A DNA stretch of 7,270 bases from the NCBI GenBank assembly GCA_016522385.1, contig JAEKFU010000623.1, positions 1 to 7,270 on the forward strand, written 5' to 3'. The position numbers were made by a program, and so were the translations under genes. The stretch comes from Pseudomonadota bacterium. Its GTDB lineage: Bacteria > Pseudomonadota > Alphaproteobacteria > Rhizobiales > Aestuariivirgaceae. How positions within the stretch are numbered: position 1 is the stretch's first letter; each line of letters starts with the position of its first letter. The notes beneath the pieces were generated by a model, which was given only the letters and a program-made list of their open reading frames with translations, searched no databases and was not told where the DNA came from. This document shows, piece by piece, positions 1 through 6,405 of this stretch.

Positions 1-982
1 GGATATCACGGCCACGCTCACGCAACGGCGGCAGGCGAAGCGGAATGACATGCAGGCGGTAATAGAGGTCCTCGCGGAAACGGCCACTGCGCACCGCCTG
101 CAAAGGGTCGACATTGGTGGCTGCAACGAAGCGAATATCGGCTTCAACAGTCCGGTTGCCGCCGACCGGCTGATAGGTGCCAAGCTGGATAAAGCGCAGC
201 AGCTTGGTCTGCAGCGCCAGATCCATTTCGCAGATCTCATCAAGAAACAATGTGCCGCCATCGGCCTGCATGGCAGCGCCGTCGCGATCGGTCGTGGCAC
301 CGGTGAAGGCGCCTTTCACATGACCGAACAGTTCGCTTTCCATCAGGTCCTTGGGGATGGCGCCGCAATTGATGGCAACAAAGGGTTTTGACGCGCGCGG
401 ACTGGTCTGGTGAACGGCGCGGGCCGCCAGTTCCTTGCCGGTACCGCTTTCACCGGTGATGAAGACGGTGGCCTTGCTCTTTGCGGCGCCCTCGATGGTG
501 CGGTAGACGGCCTGCATCTCGAGCGAGCTTCCAATGAACTCACAGAATGATGCGCGGTCGATCTTCTGGCTGTAGGTGCGAACGACGGTCTTCAGTTCGC
601 GGTTCTCGATGGCGTTCTTGACCGTGGTCGACAGGCGCTGGCCATCGAACGGCTTCATCAGAAAATCGAAGGCGCCCAGTTTGATGGCATCGATGGCGAT
701 CGACATGGAACCGTGTGCGGTGATGACGACAACAGCGGCCGGACAGTCGCCGGTCATCCATTCCCTGAGTAGGTCCATGCCGTCGGCATCGGGCAATTTC
801 AGATCGAGCAAGATGCAGTCGAACGCGCCGGCGGCCACGTCCTGGCGGGCAGCGGCGCCGGTGCCGGCGATCTCGGTCGCATAGCCGTCATTGGCCAGTT
901 GGGCATCATATGTCCTGGAGAGAGACGGGCTGTCCTCGACGATCAGGATGCGGGTACCGGTAGTGTCTTGATCTTGTGACAT
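1..982 (-). CDS. LuxO-like sigma-54-dependent response regulator (NtrC family), C-terminus cut by window edge
   Basis: Cytoplasmic transcription activator that, when phosphorylated, should bind upstream DNA and use ATP hydrolysis to open sigma-54 RNA polymerase complexes. 327 residues are visible from ATG at 982 and the frame stays open to the edge. Receiver domain (about 10-125): acidic pair E16/D17, phospho-acceptor D60 (ILLDLKLPDADG), T88, K110. AAA+ domain from about 148: Walker A GESGTGKE (177-184), sigma-54 contact loop GAFTGA (224-229), Walker B GGTLFLDE (242-249), arginine-finger region GRFREDLYYR (300-309). The linker and ATPase text (FIGSS..MQAVYRTI..AAKSKA, then GHVKGAFTGA, CEMDL.LQTKLLRFIQ) closely resembles what I recall of Vibrio LuxO, more than NtrC or DctD. 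The helix-turn-helix domain lies beyond the window. The start is six bases after the kinase stop, with GGTGA six bases upstream of ATG, so the two are surely co-transcribed. LuxO-like family membership is confident; orthology and role in quorum sensing are not shown. Confidence 0.95.
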   Translation of the reverse strand, partial: MSQDQDTTGTRILIVEDSPSLSRTYDAQLANDGYATEIAGTGAAARQDVAAGAFDCILLDLKLPDADGMDLLREWMTGDCPAAVVVITAHGSMSIAIDAIKLGAFDFLMKPFDGQRLSTTVKNAIENRELKTVVRTYSQKIDRASFCEFIGSSLEMQAVYRTIEGAAKSKATVFITGESGTGKELAARAVHQTSPRASKPFVAINCGAIPKDLMESELFGHVKGAFTGATTDRDGAAMQADGGTLFLDEICEMDLALQTKLLRFIQLGTYQPVGGNRTVEADIRFVAATNVDPLQAVRSGRFREDLYYRLHVIPLRLPPLRERGRDI

Positions 983-988
983 AACGGA

Positions 989-2956
989 TCACCGGGGCTC
1001 GAGGAAAGAATTGATGGCGTGAGCGGTGCGCGCGGCGGCGCCTTCGAGCCGTTCGATGAGCGGCTGCATTTCGGCCGGCTCGCCGGTGCTGCTCTGTTTT
1101 TCGACCTGCAGCGCACAGTTTGACAACAGTTCGGCCTTGACATTGCCGGAGCACGCCTTCAAGGCATGGGCTTCACCGCGCACGATGGACCAATCCGCCT
1201 TGTCGCTGGCAGCGCGGATGGTGCGGACCCGGTCGGGCATCTCATCAAGAAAGATGCACAGGATCTCAACCCGCATGCTGGTCTCGAGATCGCGCCATTC
1301 CTGCTCGATGGTGGCTTCATTGAAGACGGCATGGTGTTCGGATGACGCGGCGCACTGCGAAGGCTTGTCGCTGCGCAACCACTTTGCCGCCTTGATCAGC
1401 AGTTTCTCTGTGGCGATGGGCTTGGAGATGTAATCGTCCATGCCGGCATCGAGACAGCGCTGGCGGTCGCCTTTCACGGCATTTGCGGTCATGGCGATGA
1501 TCGGGATGCTGGGATCGAGCGTGCCGCCGGCGCGGATGATCCTGGTTGCCTCGATGCCATCCATTTCCGGCATGGCGACATCCATCAGCACCAGGTCGTA
1601 GGGCCGGGTCCGTAGGGCCTCGAGCGCCTCGATGCCGTCGGAGACGTGTTCGACATTGGCGCCGCGCTTGTTGAGCAGTGTCTTTGTGACAAAGGCATTG
1701 GTTGCGCTGTCCTCGACTAGCAGGATGCGGCCGGACAGGCTCAGCGGGACGTCGGTTTCAGGAACGTCGTCGTTTGCATCGGTTTGATCGGCCAGTTCGA
1801 CGGGTATGACGAAGGTGAAGGTGCTGCCCTCGCCCGGCTCACTCAAAAAACTGATCTCGCCGCGCAACGTGTTGACCAGCCGCATGGAGATGGCAAGGCC
1901 GAGGCCGGTGCCGCCAAATTTGCGGCTGTAGGAAGAATCGATTTGGCTGAAATCCTGAAACAACAGGTCATGCTTGTGGACCGGAATACCGATGCCGGTA
2001 TCGGTCACGCTGACATTGAGATGCGGCGAACCGGCGACGTTTTCCAGCCTGAAGCGGGCCGTGACCTGCCCTTCATCGGTGAACTTGATGGCATTGCTGA
2101 CCAGGTTCAGCAGGACCTGGCGAATGCGTGTCGGATCGCTGACGAGAAGCGTTGCGTCGTCGACGGCGCAGTCGATACTCAGTTCCAGGTTCTTGGTGTC
2201 GGCCAGCGGCTTCATGAGTTCGCACACCTGACCGGCCAATTCGCGCACTGAGAACGGCGAGTGCTCCAACTCGACCCGGCCGGCTTCGATCTTCGACATG
2301 TCGAGAATGTCGCCGATCAGCGTGCCCAGGAGTTCGGCCGAGTGGGCGGCCATAGTGACATAAGCCTGCTGCTCGGGCGTCATATCGGTATCGCGCAGCA
2401 GCCCGAGCGTGCCGACGACGCCGTTCAGCGGGGTCCTGATCTCGTGGCTCATGGTGGCGAGGAATTCGGACTTGGCGGCACTTGCGCTTTCGGCCTGCTC
2501 CTTGGCGATACGCAGATCCTCTTCCGCCTTCTTGCGGTCGGAAATGTCTCTGAGATAGGCGGTGAAGAACCGCCGGCCATTGACCGTCAGAACGTTGATG
2601 GCAAGTTCGACAGGGATTTCTTCGCCGGTCGCCCGAATGGCCGGCACTTCGATACGCTTGCCGAGCACGGCCTGTTCACCGGTGTCGAGATAGCGTTGAA
2701 GGCCCGCTTCATGAGCGTCGCGCAAGGCGGGCGGGATAATCGTCTCCGCCAAAGTTAGGCCCAGAACGTCTGCCCGCTTGAAGCCGAATGTTGCCTCAGC
2801 GGCCGGATTGAACTCGAGAATTTGGCCTGTTTCATCGATGGTGATAACACAATCGAGGGCAGTCTCGACCACGGCCTGATAAAAGGCAGCGTTCTGGGCC
2901 AGTGTGTCATTGCACGGCTCGATCGGGCCCTTACGGGAGGCCACGTGTTTCGTCAT
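989..2956 (-). CDS. Soluble hybrid sensor histidine kinase, PAS-HisKA-HATPase-REC-Hpt
   Basis: 655-residue multidomain kinase that should autophosphorylate and pass phosphate through an internal receiver and Hpt domain to the regulator encoded six bases downstream. Domains: PAS about 24-140 (VITIDETGQILEFNPAAEATFGF), a short linker helix (142-162), HisKA with H-box H171 (MSHEIRTPLNG), HATPase with N-box LLNLVSNAIKF (282-292), G1 DTGIGIP (319-325) and G2 GGTGLGLA (348-355), receiver about 409-527 with E415/D416, phospho-acceptor D459 (LVLMDVAMPEMDG), T490 and K512, and C-terminal Hpt with H597 (AHALKACSGN). No hydrophobic segment long enough to span a membrane is visible, so the input is probably cytosolic and sensed by the PAS domain; no haem- or flavin-specific residue set could be recognised. 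Start chosen at the first in-frame ATG, with GAGGA at 2963-2967 six bases upstream. Catalytic residues of all phosphotransfer steps are intact. The signal is unknown. Confidence 0.96.
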   Translation of the reverse strand: MTKHVASRKGPIEPCNDTLAQNAAFYQAVVETALDCVITIDETGQILEFNPAAEATFGFKRADVLGLTLAETIIPPALRDAHEAGLQRYLDTGEQAVLGKRIEVPAIRATGEEIPVELAINVLTVNGRRFFTAYLRDISDRKKAEEDLRIAKEQAESASAAKSEFLATMSHEIRTPLNGVVGTLGLLRDTDMTPEQQAYVTMAAHSAELLGTLIGDILDMSKIEAGRVELEHSPFSVRELAGQVCELMKPLADTKNLELSIDCAVDDATLLVSDPTRIRQVLLNLVSNAIKFTDEGQVTARFRLENVAGSPHLNVSVTDTGIGIPVHKHDLLFQDFSQIDSSYSRKFGGTGLGLAISMRLVNTLRGEISFLSEPGEGSTFTFVIPVELADQTDANDDVPETDVPLSLSGRILLVEDSATNAFVTKTLLNKRGANVEHVSDGIEALEALRTRPYDLVLMDVAMPEMDGIEATRIIRAGGTLDPSIPIIAMTANAVKGDRQRCLDAGMDDYISKPIATEKLLIKAAKWLRSDKPSQCAASSEHHAVFNEATIEQEWRDLETSMRVEILCIFLDEMPDRVRTIRAASDKADWSIVRGEAHALKACSGNVKAELLSNCALQVEKQSSTGEPAEMQPLIERLEGAAARTAHAINSFLEPR

Positions 2957-3130
2957 CGGTGTTCCTCGGCACTTGCCGCACCTGCCGTGCGGCCCATTCC
3001 AGAATTTCGGGAAAAGCTAGTTTGCCCCCATGTATTCTTAGCCGAGGGGTCCTAACGAATAGTGCATCTCAGGGTAGTACTTTGGAAACCATACAGCTGG
3101 GGCTTGCAAAAAATGGCAGATGAGGACCGG
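2957..3130 (-). promoter_or_regulatory. Leader and presumed promoter region of the kinase-regulator operon
   Basis: This 174-bp stretch lies between the algD terminator and the kinase start, so a promoter is expected here. I find no convincing sigma-70 pair: the best spacing (TTCCAA, 17 bases, CACTAT) matches the consensus poorly. A GG-N10-GC arrangement exists at 3016-3029 but with poor flanking matches. No convincing coding sequence is present. The ribosome binding site for the kinase is at 2963-2967. Confidence 0.4.
2975..2993 (-). promoter_or_regulatory. Perfect 7-bp hairpin in the leader of the kinase operon
   Basis: GCCGCAC, a five-base loop, then GTGCGGC: a perfect GC-rich inverted repeat ending about 18 bases before the kinase ATG and just upstream of its ribosome binding site. 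It lacks a following T-run, so it is not an intrinsic terminator. It could be an mRNA leader structure affecting translation, an operator, or chance in GC-rich DNA. The repeat is directly visible; a function is not. Confidence 0.35.
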
Positions 3131-3169
3131 CAAAGAAAATGCCCGGCTGGCCAATCGGCACAGCCGGGC
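3131..3169 (-). terminator. Intrinsic terminator after algD
   Basis: Read on the minus strand, GCCCGGCTG (3169-3161) and CAGCCGGGC (3149-3141) form a perfect nine-base-pair stem. An inner GCC/GGC pairing closes around GATT. The tract ATTTTCTTTG follows directly. This is a textbook rho-independent terminator starting 25 bases after the algD stop. It separates algD from the kinase-regulator operon, which therefore needs its own promoter in the remaining stretch up to 2957. Confidence 0.85.
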
Positions 3170-3193
3170 ACCGGACGCTGGGATGACTCCTTT

Positions 3194-4615
3194 CTACCAG
3201 CAAATTCCCTCATAGGTGCTGTCTTCTACAAGGAGGGGAAGCCTGATCAGATCGATGACATGCTGGCCGGACCGCTTGGTCAGAACTGCAGCCTGATAGA
3301 GCGGGGCGTTGTGGCCGACGATCAGCACCTCGGCTGTTTTGGTCACGTCGGTGACTTTCGGCTTCATGAAGTCCGACAGATTGCCGAGCAGGTTATCAAA
3401 GCTGTTGTTGTCGGCCTTGGCGCGCTGCATGTGATGGCGCACGGCGCCGTCCGGGTCGACATTGTGATCGTGGATCGAGATGTCATATCCCTCATCATGC
3501 AGCAGTCCTGCGAGCCACAGCATCGGGCTTTCGCGCAGGTCGTCGGTGCCGGCCTTGAAGCTCAAACCGAGCAGGCCGACCTTCTTCTTGCCGGTCTTGC
3601 GGATCAGCTCCATGGCATGCAGGACCTGGGCGCGGTTGCTGCACAGGACGCTGTTCAGGAGCGGTGTGTCGACCTCCTTACTGCGGGCAAGAGAAGTTAT
3701 GCCGCGGACATCCTTGGGCAGGCATGACCCGCCGAAGGCGAAACCCGGCTTCATGTAATAGGGCGAGATGTTGAGCTTGGTGTCCTTGACGAAGATGTCC
3801 ATGGCAGCATGGCTGTCGACATTGACCGCCTTGGCGATCTTGCCGATCTCGTTGGCAAAGGACACTTTGACCGCGTGCCAGGAATTGTCGATGTACTTGA
3901 CCAACTCGGCGGTTTCGATGGTTGTCAGCACAACATCGTCGTCGACATCGTTGTAGAGGCGCGAAACGATGTGGGCGGTGCGCCGGTCGCTGGTGCCTAT
4001 CACGGTCTTGGCCGGTTTGAAGAAGTCGTCGACCGCAGTACCCTCGCGCAGGAATTCCGGGTGGAAGGCGACACCGAAATCCTGGCCGCTCTTCTTGCCG
4101 GACACCTCTTCGAGAATGGGGATAAGGACGTCGCGTGTCGTGCCCGGCGGAATGGTGCTGCGGTAGACGATGGTGTGGAATGTCTCCTTGCTCTGCAGCG
4201 CCTGACCGATCTCGCGGCTGACCACCTCCAGGGCAGTGGAATTGCAGCTGCCGTCCTTGCGGCTCGGCGTGCCGACGCAGATCATGGTAATATCGCTGCG
4301 CAGAACGGCAGATGCGGTTTCGTTGGTATAAAGCACACGGCCGGCGTCGACGGCGCCCTGCAGCAATTCGTTCAAGCCCTGTTCGACGATGGGCGCCTTG
4401 CCGCAAGCCATGCGGGCGGTCTTCCTGTCGTCGATATCGACTCCGACGACTTCAAAGCCCAAATCGGTAAAGCAACCGACCGAGACGGCGCCGACATAGC
4501 CGAGGCCGACGATGCTCAATCTCGACGTTTTGGTTGGGTGCTGGCGGTAGATATCGATCACCTTGCCGAGCGGGACGACGTTGGCGGTTTCCAGTTTTCT
4601 TGCGGGATAGTTCAT
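3194..4615 (-). CDS. algD: GDP-mannose 6-dehydrogenase AlgD
   Basis: Cytoplasmic NAD-dependent enzyme that oxidises GDP-mannose twice to GDP-mannuronic acid, the committed precursor step of alginate synthesis. The 473-residue protein has the UDP-glucose/GDP-mannose dehydrogenase order: Rossmann NAD-binding motif GLGYVGA (37-43), NPEF-like HPEFLRE (185-191), central helix NSWHAVKVSFANEIGKIAKA (244-263), catalytic cysteine C298 in GGSCLPKD, the GLLGLSFKAGTDDLRESP segment (347-364), and a C-terminal EGICW that I recall as identical in Pseudomonas AlgD. These choices favour AlgD over UDP-glucose dehydrogenase. The start at 4615 is preferred over the ATG at 4627 because GGAGG (4621-4625) sits five bases before it, whereas the upstream ATG has an SD-like AAGGA directly abutting it. 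The protein carries about 30 residues before the Rossmann fold that Pseudomonas AlgD lacks. It has its own promoter candidate and a terminator, so is probably monocistronic. Confidence 0.96.
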   Translation of the reverse strand: MNYPARKLETANVVPLGKVIDIYRQHPTKTSRLSIVGLGYVGAVSVGCFTDLGFEVVGVDIDDRKTARMACGKAPIVEQGLNELLQGAVDAGRVLYTNETASAVLRSDITMICVGTPSRKDGSCNSTALEVVSREIGQALQSKETFHTIVYRSTIPPGTTRDVLIPILEEVSGKKSGQDFGVAFHPEFLREGTAVDDFFKPAKTVIGTSDRRTAHIVSRLYNDVDDDVVLTTIETAELVKYIDNSWHAVKVSFANEIGKIAKAVNVDSHAAMDIFVKDTKLNISPYYMKPGFAFGGSCLPKDVRGITSLARSKEVDTPLLNSVLCSNRAQVLHAMELIRKTGKKKVGLLGLSFKAGTDDLRESPMLWLAGLLHDEGYDISIHDHNVDPDGAVRHHMQRAKADNNSFDNLLGNLSDFMKPKVTDVTKTAEVLIVGHNAPLYQAAVLTKRSGQHVIDLIRLPLLVEDSTYEGICW

Positions 4616-4620
4616 TTGAG

Positions 4621-4625
4621 CCTCC
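4621..4625 (-). promoter_or_regulatory. algD: Ribosome binding site deciding the algD start
   Basis: GGAGG five bases upstream of the ATG at 4615. The competing in-frame ATG at 4627 overlaps this motif and would add only MEAQ. The spacing favours the downstream ATG. Confidence 0.75.
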
Positions 4626-4650
4626 ATTCCTTCCGGTTATGCCAGTCTGT

Positions 4651-4670
4651 CTTGCACGGATGAGGCCAAA
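4651..4670 (-). promoter_or_regulatory. algD: Candidate sigma-54 (-24/-12) promoter of algD
   Basis: On the minus strand TTTGGCCTCATCCGTGCAAG contains invariant GG (4667-4666) and GC (4655-4654) at the required ten-base spacing, with good flanks (TTGGC at -24, TGCAA at -12) compared with the consensus TGGCAC-N5-TTGCA. Initiation would fall near 4642, leaving a leader of about 27 bases that includes the GGAGG ribosome binding site. The position, directly upstream of algD, and the presence of a sigma-54 activator gene in the window support it. Mismatches: C for A after GGC, and G for the first T of TTGC. Confidence 0.6.
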
Positions 4671-4693
4671 GACGCAGAAGGGGAAAACATATA

Positions 4694-4706
4694 TATTTCA
4701 ATGATT
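4694..4706 (-). promoter_or_regulatory. IHF-like site in the AT-rich stretch between enhancer and promoter
   Basis: Within an AT-rich segment (about 4685-4715) that contrasts with the GC-rich surroundings, the plus strand reads TATTTCAATGATT, matching seven of nine specified positions of the IHF consensus in reverse orientation, including TGATT. It lies about 58 bp upstream of the predicted start, where sigma-54 promoters usually have an IHF bend. The match is weak enough to occur by chance in AT-rich DNA. Confidence 0.3.
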
Positions 4707-4716
4707 TAAAGAAATT

Positions 4717-4756
4717 CCACAAAACTGCGCGGTATGGCAATCGGCGAGACCGGCGC
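4717..4756 (-). terminator. Possible weak terminator after alg8
   Basis: On the minus strand GCGCCGGT (4756-4749) pairs with ACCGCGC (4733-4727) as seven base pairs with one bulged C, a 15-base loop, then AGTTTTG. The long loop and short T-run make it marginal. If real, it would end the alg44-like/alg8 transcript before the algD promoter. Confidence 0.25.
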
Positions 4757-4765
4757 AGATAAGTG

Positions 4766-4778
4766 ATGCAAATTGCAA
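4766..4778. promoter_or_regulatory. LuxO-type operator (upstream activating site) candidate
   Basis: ATGCA-AAT-TGCAA matches 12 of 13 positions of the LuxO binding consensus as I recall it from Vibrio qrr promoters (TTGCA-WWW-TGCAA). Its centre is about 130 bp upstream of the predicted algD start, in the usual enhancer range for sigma-54 activators, and it begins five bases past the alg8 stop. Only one copy is visible; such activators often use two. Confidence 0.5.
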
Positions 4779-4782
4779 GACT

Positions 4783-6405
4783 TCAGCCAACAAGAAGTGC
4801 GCGTGCCAGGTTGACGGTCGGCAGGTCGATAAGTTGGGTATAGATCAGCAGGCTAATAACCAGCACGCACAGATAAAGCGTGGTGATGTAGGCCGCCGTC
4901 ACTGTTCTGACCTTATGTAGCAGGCTGGTATCGAAACCGGCTGTCTGGTTGCCGCGATTGCTCCAGCGCTGCTTGGCAAGCCGGAACAGGATGTAGACCT
5001 TGACGGAAGCGTTGAGCAGCTGGTTGACATAGAGGATTAGCGGATACCAGAGATCAACGCGGCGGCAGTAGGTGCACAGGATCAGCGACAGCATCATGCG
5101 CGAAACGGCGATCCAGACCAGATAGGACACCAGATAGCTTGGCGTGTGCAGCCAGGTGGCGAGGATGGCCAGGATCGGGCTCACCAGCATGGTCCACATG
5201 GCGATGCGCTGATCGACGACGCACCACCAGATGAAGAGACCGATCTTGCGCGGGCCGAGCGCAATGGCACGAGAGCCGTTGCGCAGCATGTTGCCGGACC
5301 AACGGCGGAAGTTCTGCACCATGCGGTCGATGCCGTTGCCCTCGATATACTCGACCGTATAGACCATGGCGTCCTGGACATAGAGCATCTTCGCGTCGGC
5401 CGTCAGCATGTAGTACCAGGTGCTCTTGTCATCGCCGGACAGAAAACGGAACTTGCCCCAGATCCAGTCCTGGAGATGGTCGGCCTCGAGCAGACGGATG
5501 AATTTCTTGCGCGTCAGGTGATTGGCGCGGAACACCGACATGCGGCCGGTGAGCGTGAGCACCTTTCCGGCGAGGGCATGGCTCTTCATGGCAAGACGGC
5601 GCTGGCCGAAGCGCATGGTCAGCCATTTGCGCACCCACGGCGGGCCGTAGCAGATGACCTCCTCGTCAGTGGTCACGGCCTGCAATTCGGGATCGGCCTG
5701 GAACAGGCTGACGCATTTTTCGACACATCCGGTACCGAGAATGGAATCGCCGTCCACGAACACGATGATGTCTTCGCGATTGATGCCGGCTCGGCTCATG
5801 GCGCGCAGCACCAGGCCGATGGCGAGCCGCTTGCCGGGCTGGTTCTGGCGGATCATGACGAATTCGAGATCGAGGTCCTTGGCATTGAGGCGCAGGTAGT
5901 TCTGAATGATGTCTTCATCATAGCGGTCGCCAGAGCCGAGCCACAGGGTGGCGGGCACGCCTATGCGGCGGGTTTCGCGGATGATACTGAGAATGACCCT
6001 TTCGGTGACCTCGCGGTGCTCCTTGAAGGTGGTCATCATGTAGTGGACGCGGCGCGGCCGCACGCCCTGGGCCCAGACGGCATCAGCCTGGCGGCGTAGC
6101 TCGGGAAACACGCGCCGGCCATAGATGACGGCGCGCACCGCATGGGTCATCCACCAGCTGTAGCGCCAGATACCGAGAGTGCCGATCAGGATCGTCACCT
6201 GGCGCAGTTCCGGGTCCCAAATGGTGTTGGGTAACTGGTCGACGGCGATGAAGCAGAAGGCGAAATAGAGCCAGATCTGAAACAGGACCAGCGGGCTCCA
6301 TTTTTCGGTGCGTGTCAGCGTGTGCTCGGGATCATCGAGCGAACGCCTGATGGCCGTACCATGACCCGGGGCCGTGTCCGCCGCAACACCTTGGCACGCC
6401 GGCAT
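4783..6405 (-). CDS. alg8: Mannuronan synthase catalytic subunit Alg8 (family 2-type glycosyltransferase)
   Basis: Inner-membrane processive glycosyltransferase that polymerises GDP-mannuronate into polymannuronate. From ATG at 6405 it has 540 residues, against roughly 494 in Pseudomonas. Two N-terminal membrane segments (about 37-55 and 68-90, the second containing GIWRYS), a cytoplasmic GT-A domain with VDGDS (217-221), LTGRMSVFRA (285-294), the acceptor-site motif FRFLSGDDKS (319-328) and NFRRWSGNMLRNGSRA (365-380, the QxxRW-like region), then several C-terminal membrane segments including WYPLILYVNQ (453-462). The same motifs are what I recall of Pseudomonas Alg8, which separates it from cellulose and hyaluronan synthases. 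The frame is open upstream to 6612, but that part overlaps the adaptor gene and reads as arginine/proline-rich shadow; the 6405 ATG shares its A with the adaptor stop (TGATG), typical of translational coupling, and no strong Shine-Dalgarno is seen. About 35 extra N-terminal residues precede the first membrane segment. Confidence 0.94.
   Translation of the reverse strand: MPACQGVAADTAPGHGTAIRRSLDDPEHTLTRTEKWSPLVLFQIWLYFAFCFIAVDQLPNTIWDPELRQVTILIGTLGIWRYSWWMTHAVRAVIYGRRVFPELRRQADAVWAQGVRPRRVHYMMTTFKEHREVTERVILSIIRETRRIGVPATLWLGSGDRYDEDIIQNYLRLNAKDLDLEFVMIRQNQPGKRLAIGLVLRAMSRAGINREDIIVFVDGDSILGTGCVEKCVSLFQADPELQAVTTDEEVICYGPPWVRKWLTMRFGQRRLAMKSHALAGKVLTLTGRMSVFRANHLTRKKFIRLLEADHLQDWIWGKFRFLSGDDKSTWYYMLTADAKMLYVQDAMVYTVEYIEGNGIDRMVQNFRRWSGNMLRNGSRAIALGPRKIGLFIWWCVVDQRIAMWTMLVSPILAILATWLHTPSYLVSYLVWIAVSRMMLSLILCTYCRRVDLWYPLILYVNQLLNASVKVYILFRLAKQRWSNRGNQTAGFDTSLLHKVRTVTAAYITTLYLCVLVISLLIYTQLIDLPTVNLARALLVG

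Noticed and set aside
3012..3032. GG-N10-GC arrangement upstream of the kinase (GG at 3029-3028, GC at 3017-3016)
   Set aside because: Only the invariant pairs fit; flanks differ from TGGCAC and TTGCA, the GG is part of a G-run, and there is no LuxO-type dyad upstream.
3100..3118. TTGCAA half-site and T-run between algD and the kinase
   Set aside because: Only a half-site of the LuxO dyad: the other arm has no match, and as a -24/-12 element the spacing is wrong.
3809..4663. 284-codon plus-strand open frame opposite algD
   Set aside because: Antisense shadow of a highly conserved gene in GC-rich DNA; no recognisable domain, and its length follows from minus-strand codon bias.
4628..4782. 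AlgU-type (ECF) promoter for algD as in Pseudomonas
   Set aside because: No GAACTT-N16-TCTGA-like pair was found on the minus strand in this gap.
5146..6099. 317-codon plus-strand open frame opposite alg8
   Set aside because: Composition (rich in H, D, G, A) and phase show a mirror of alg8 codons; no family resemblance.
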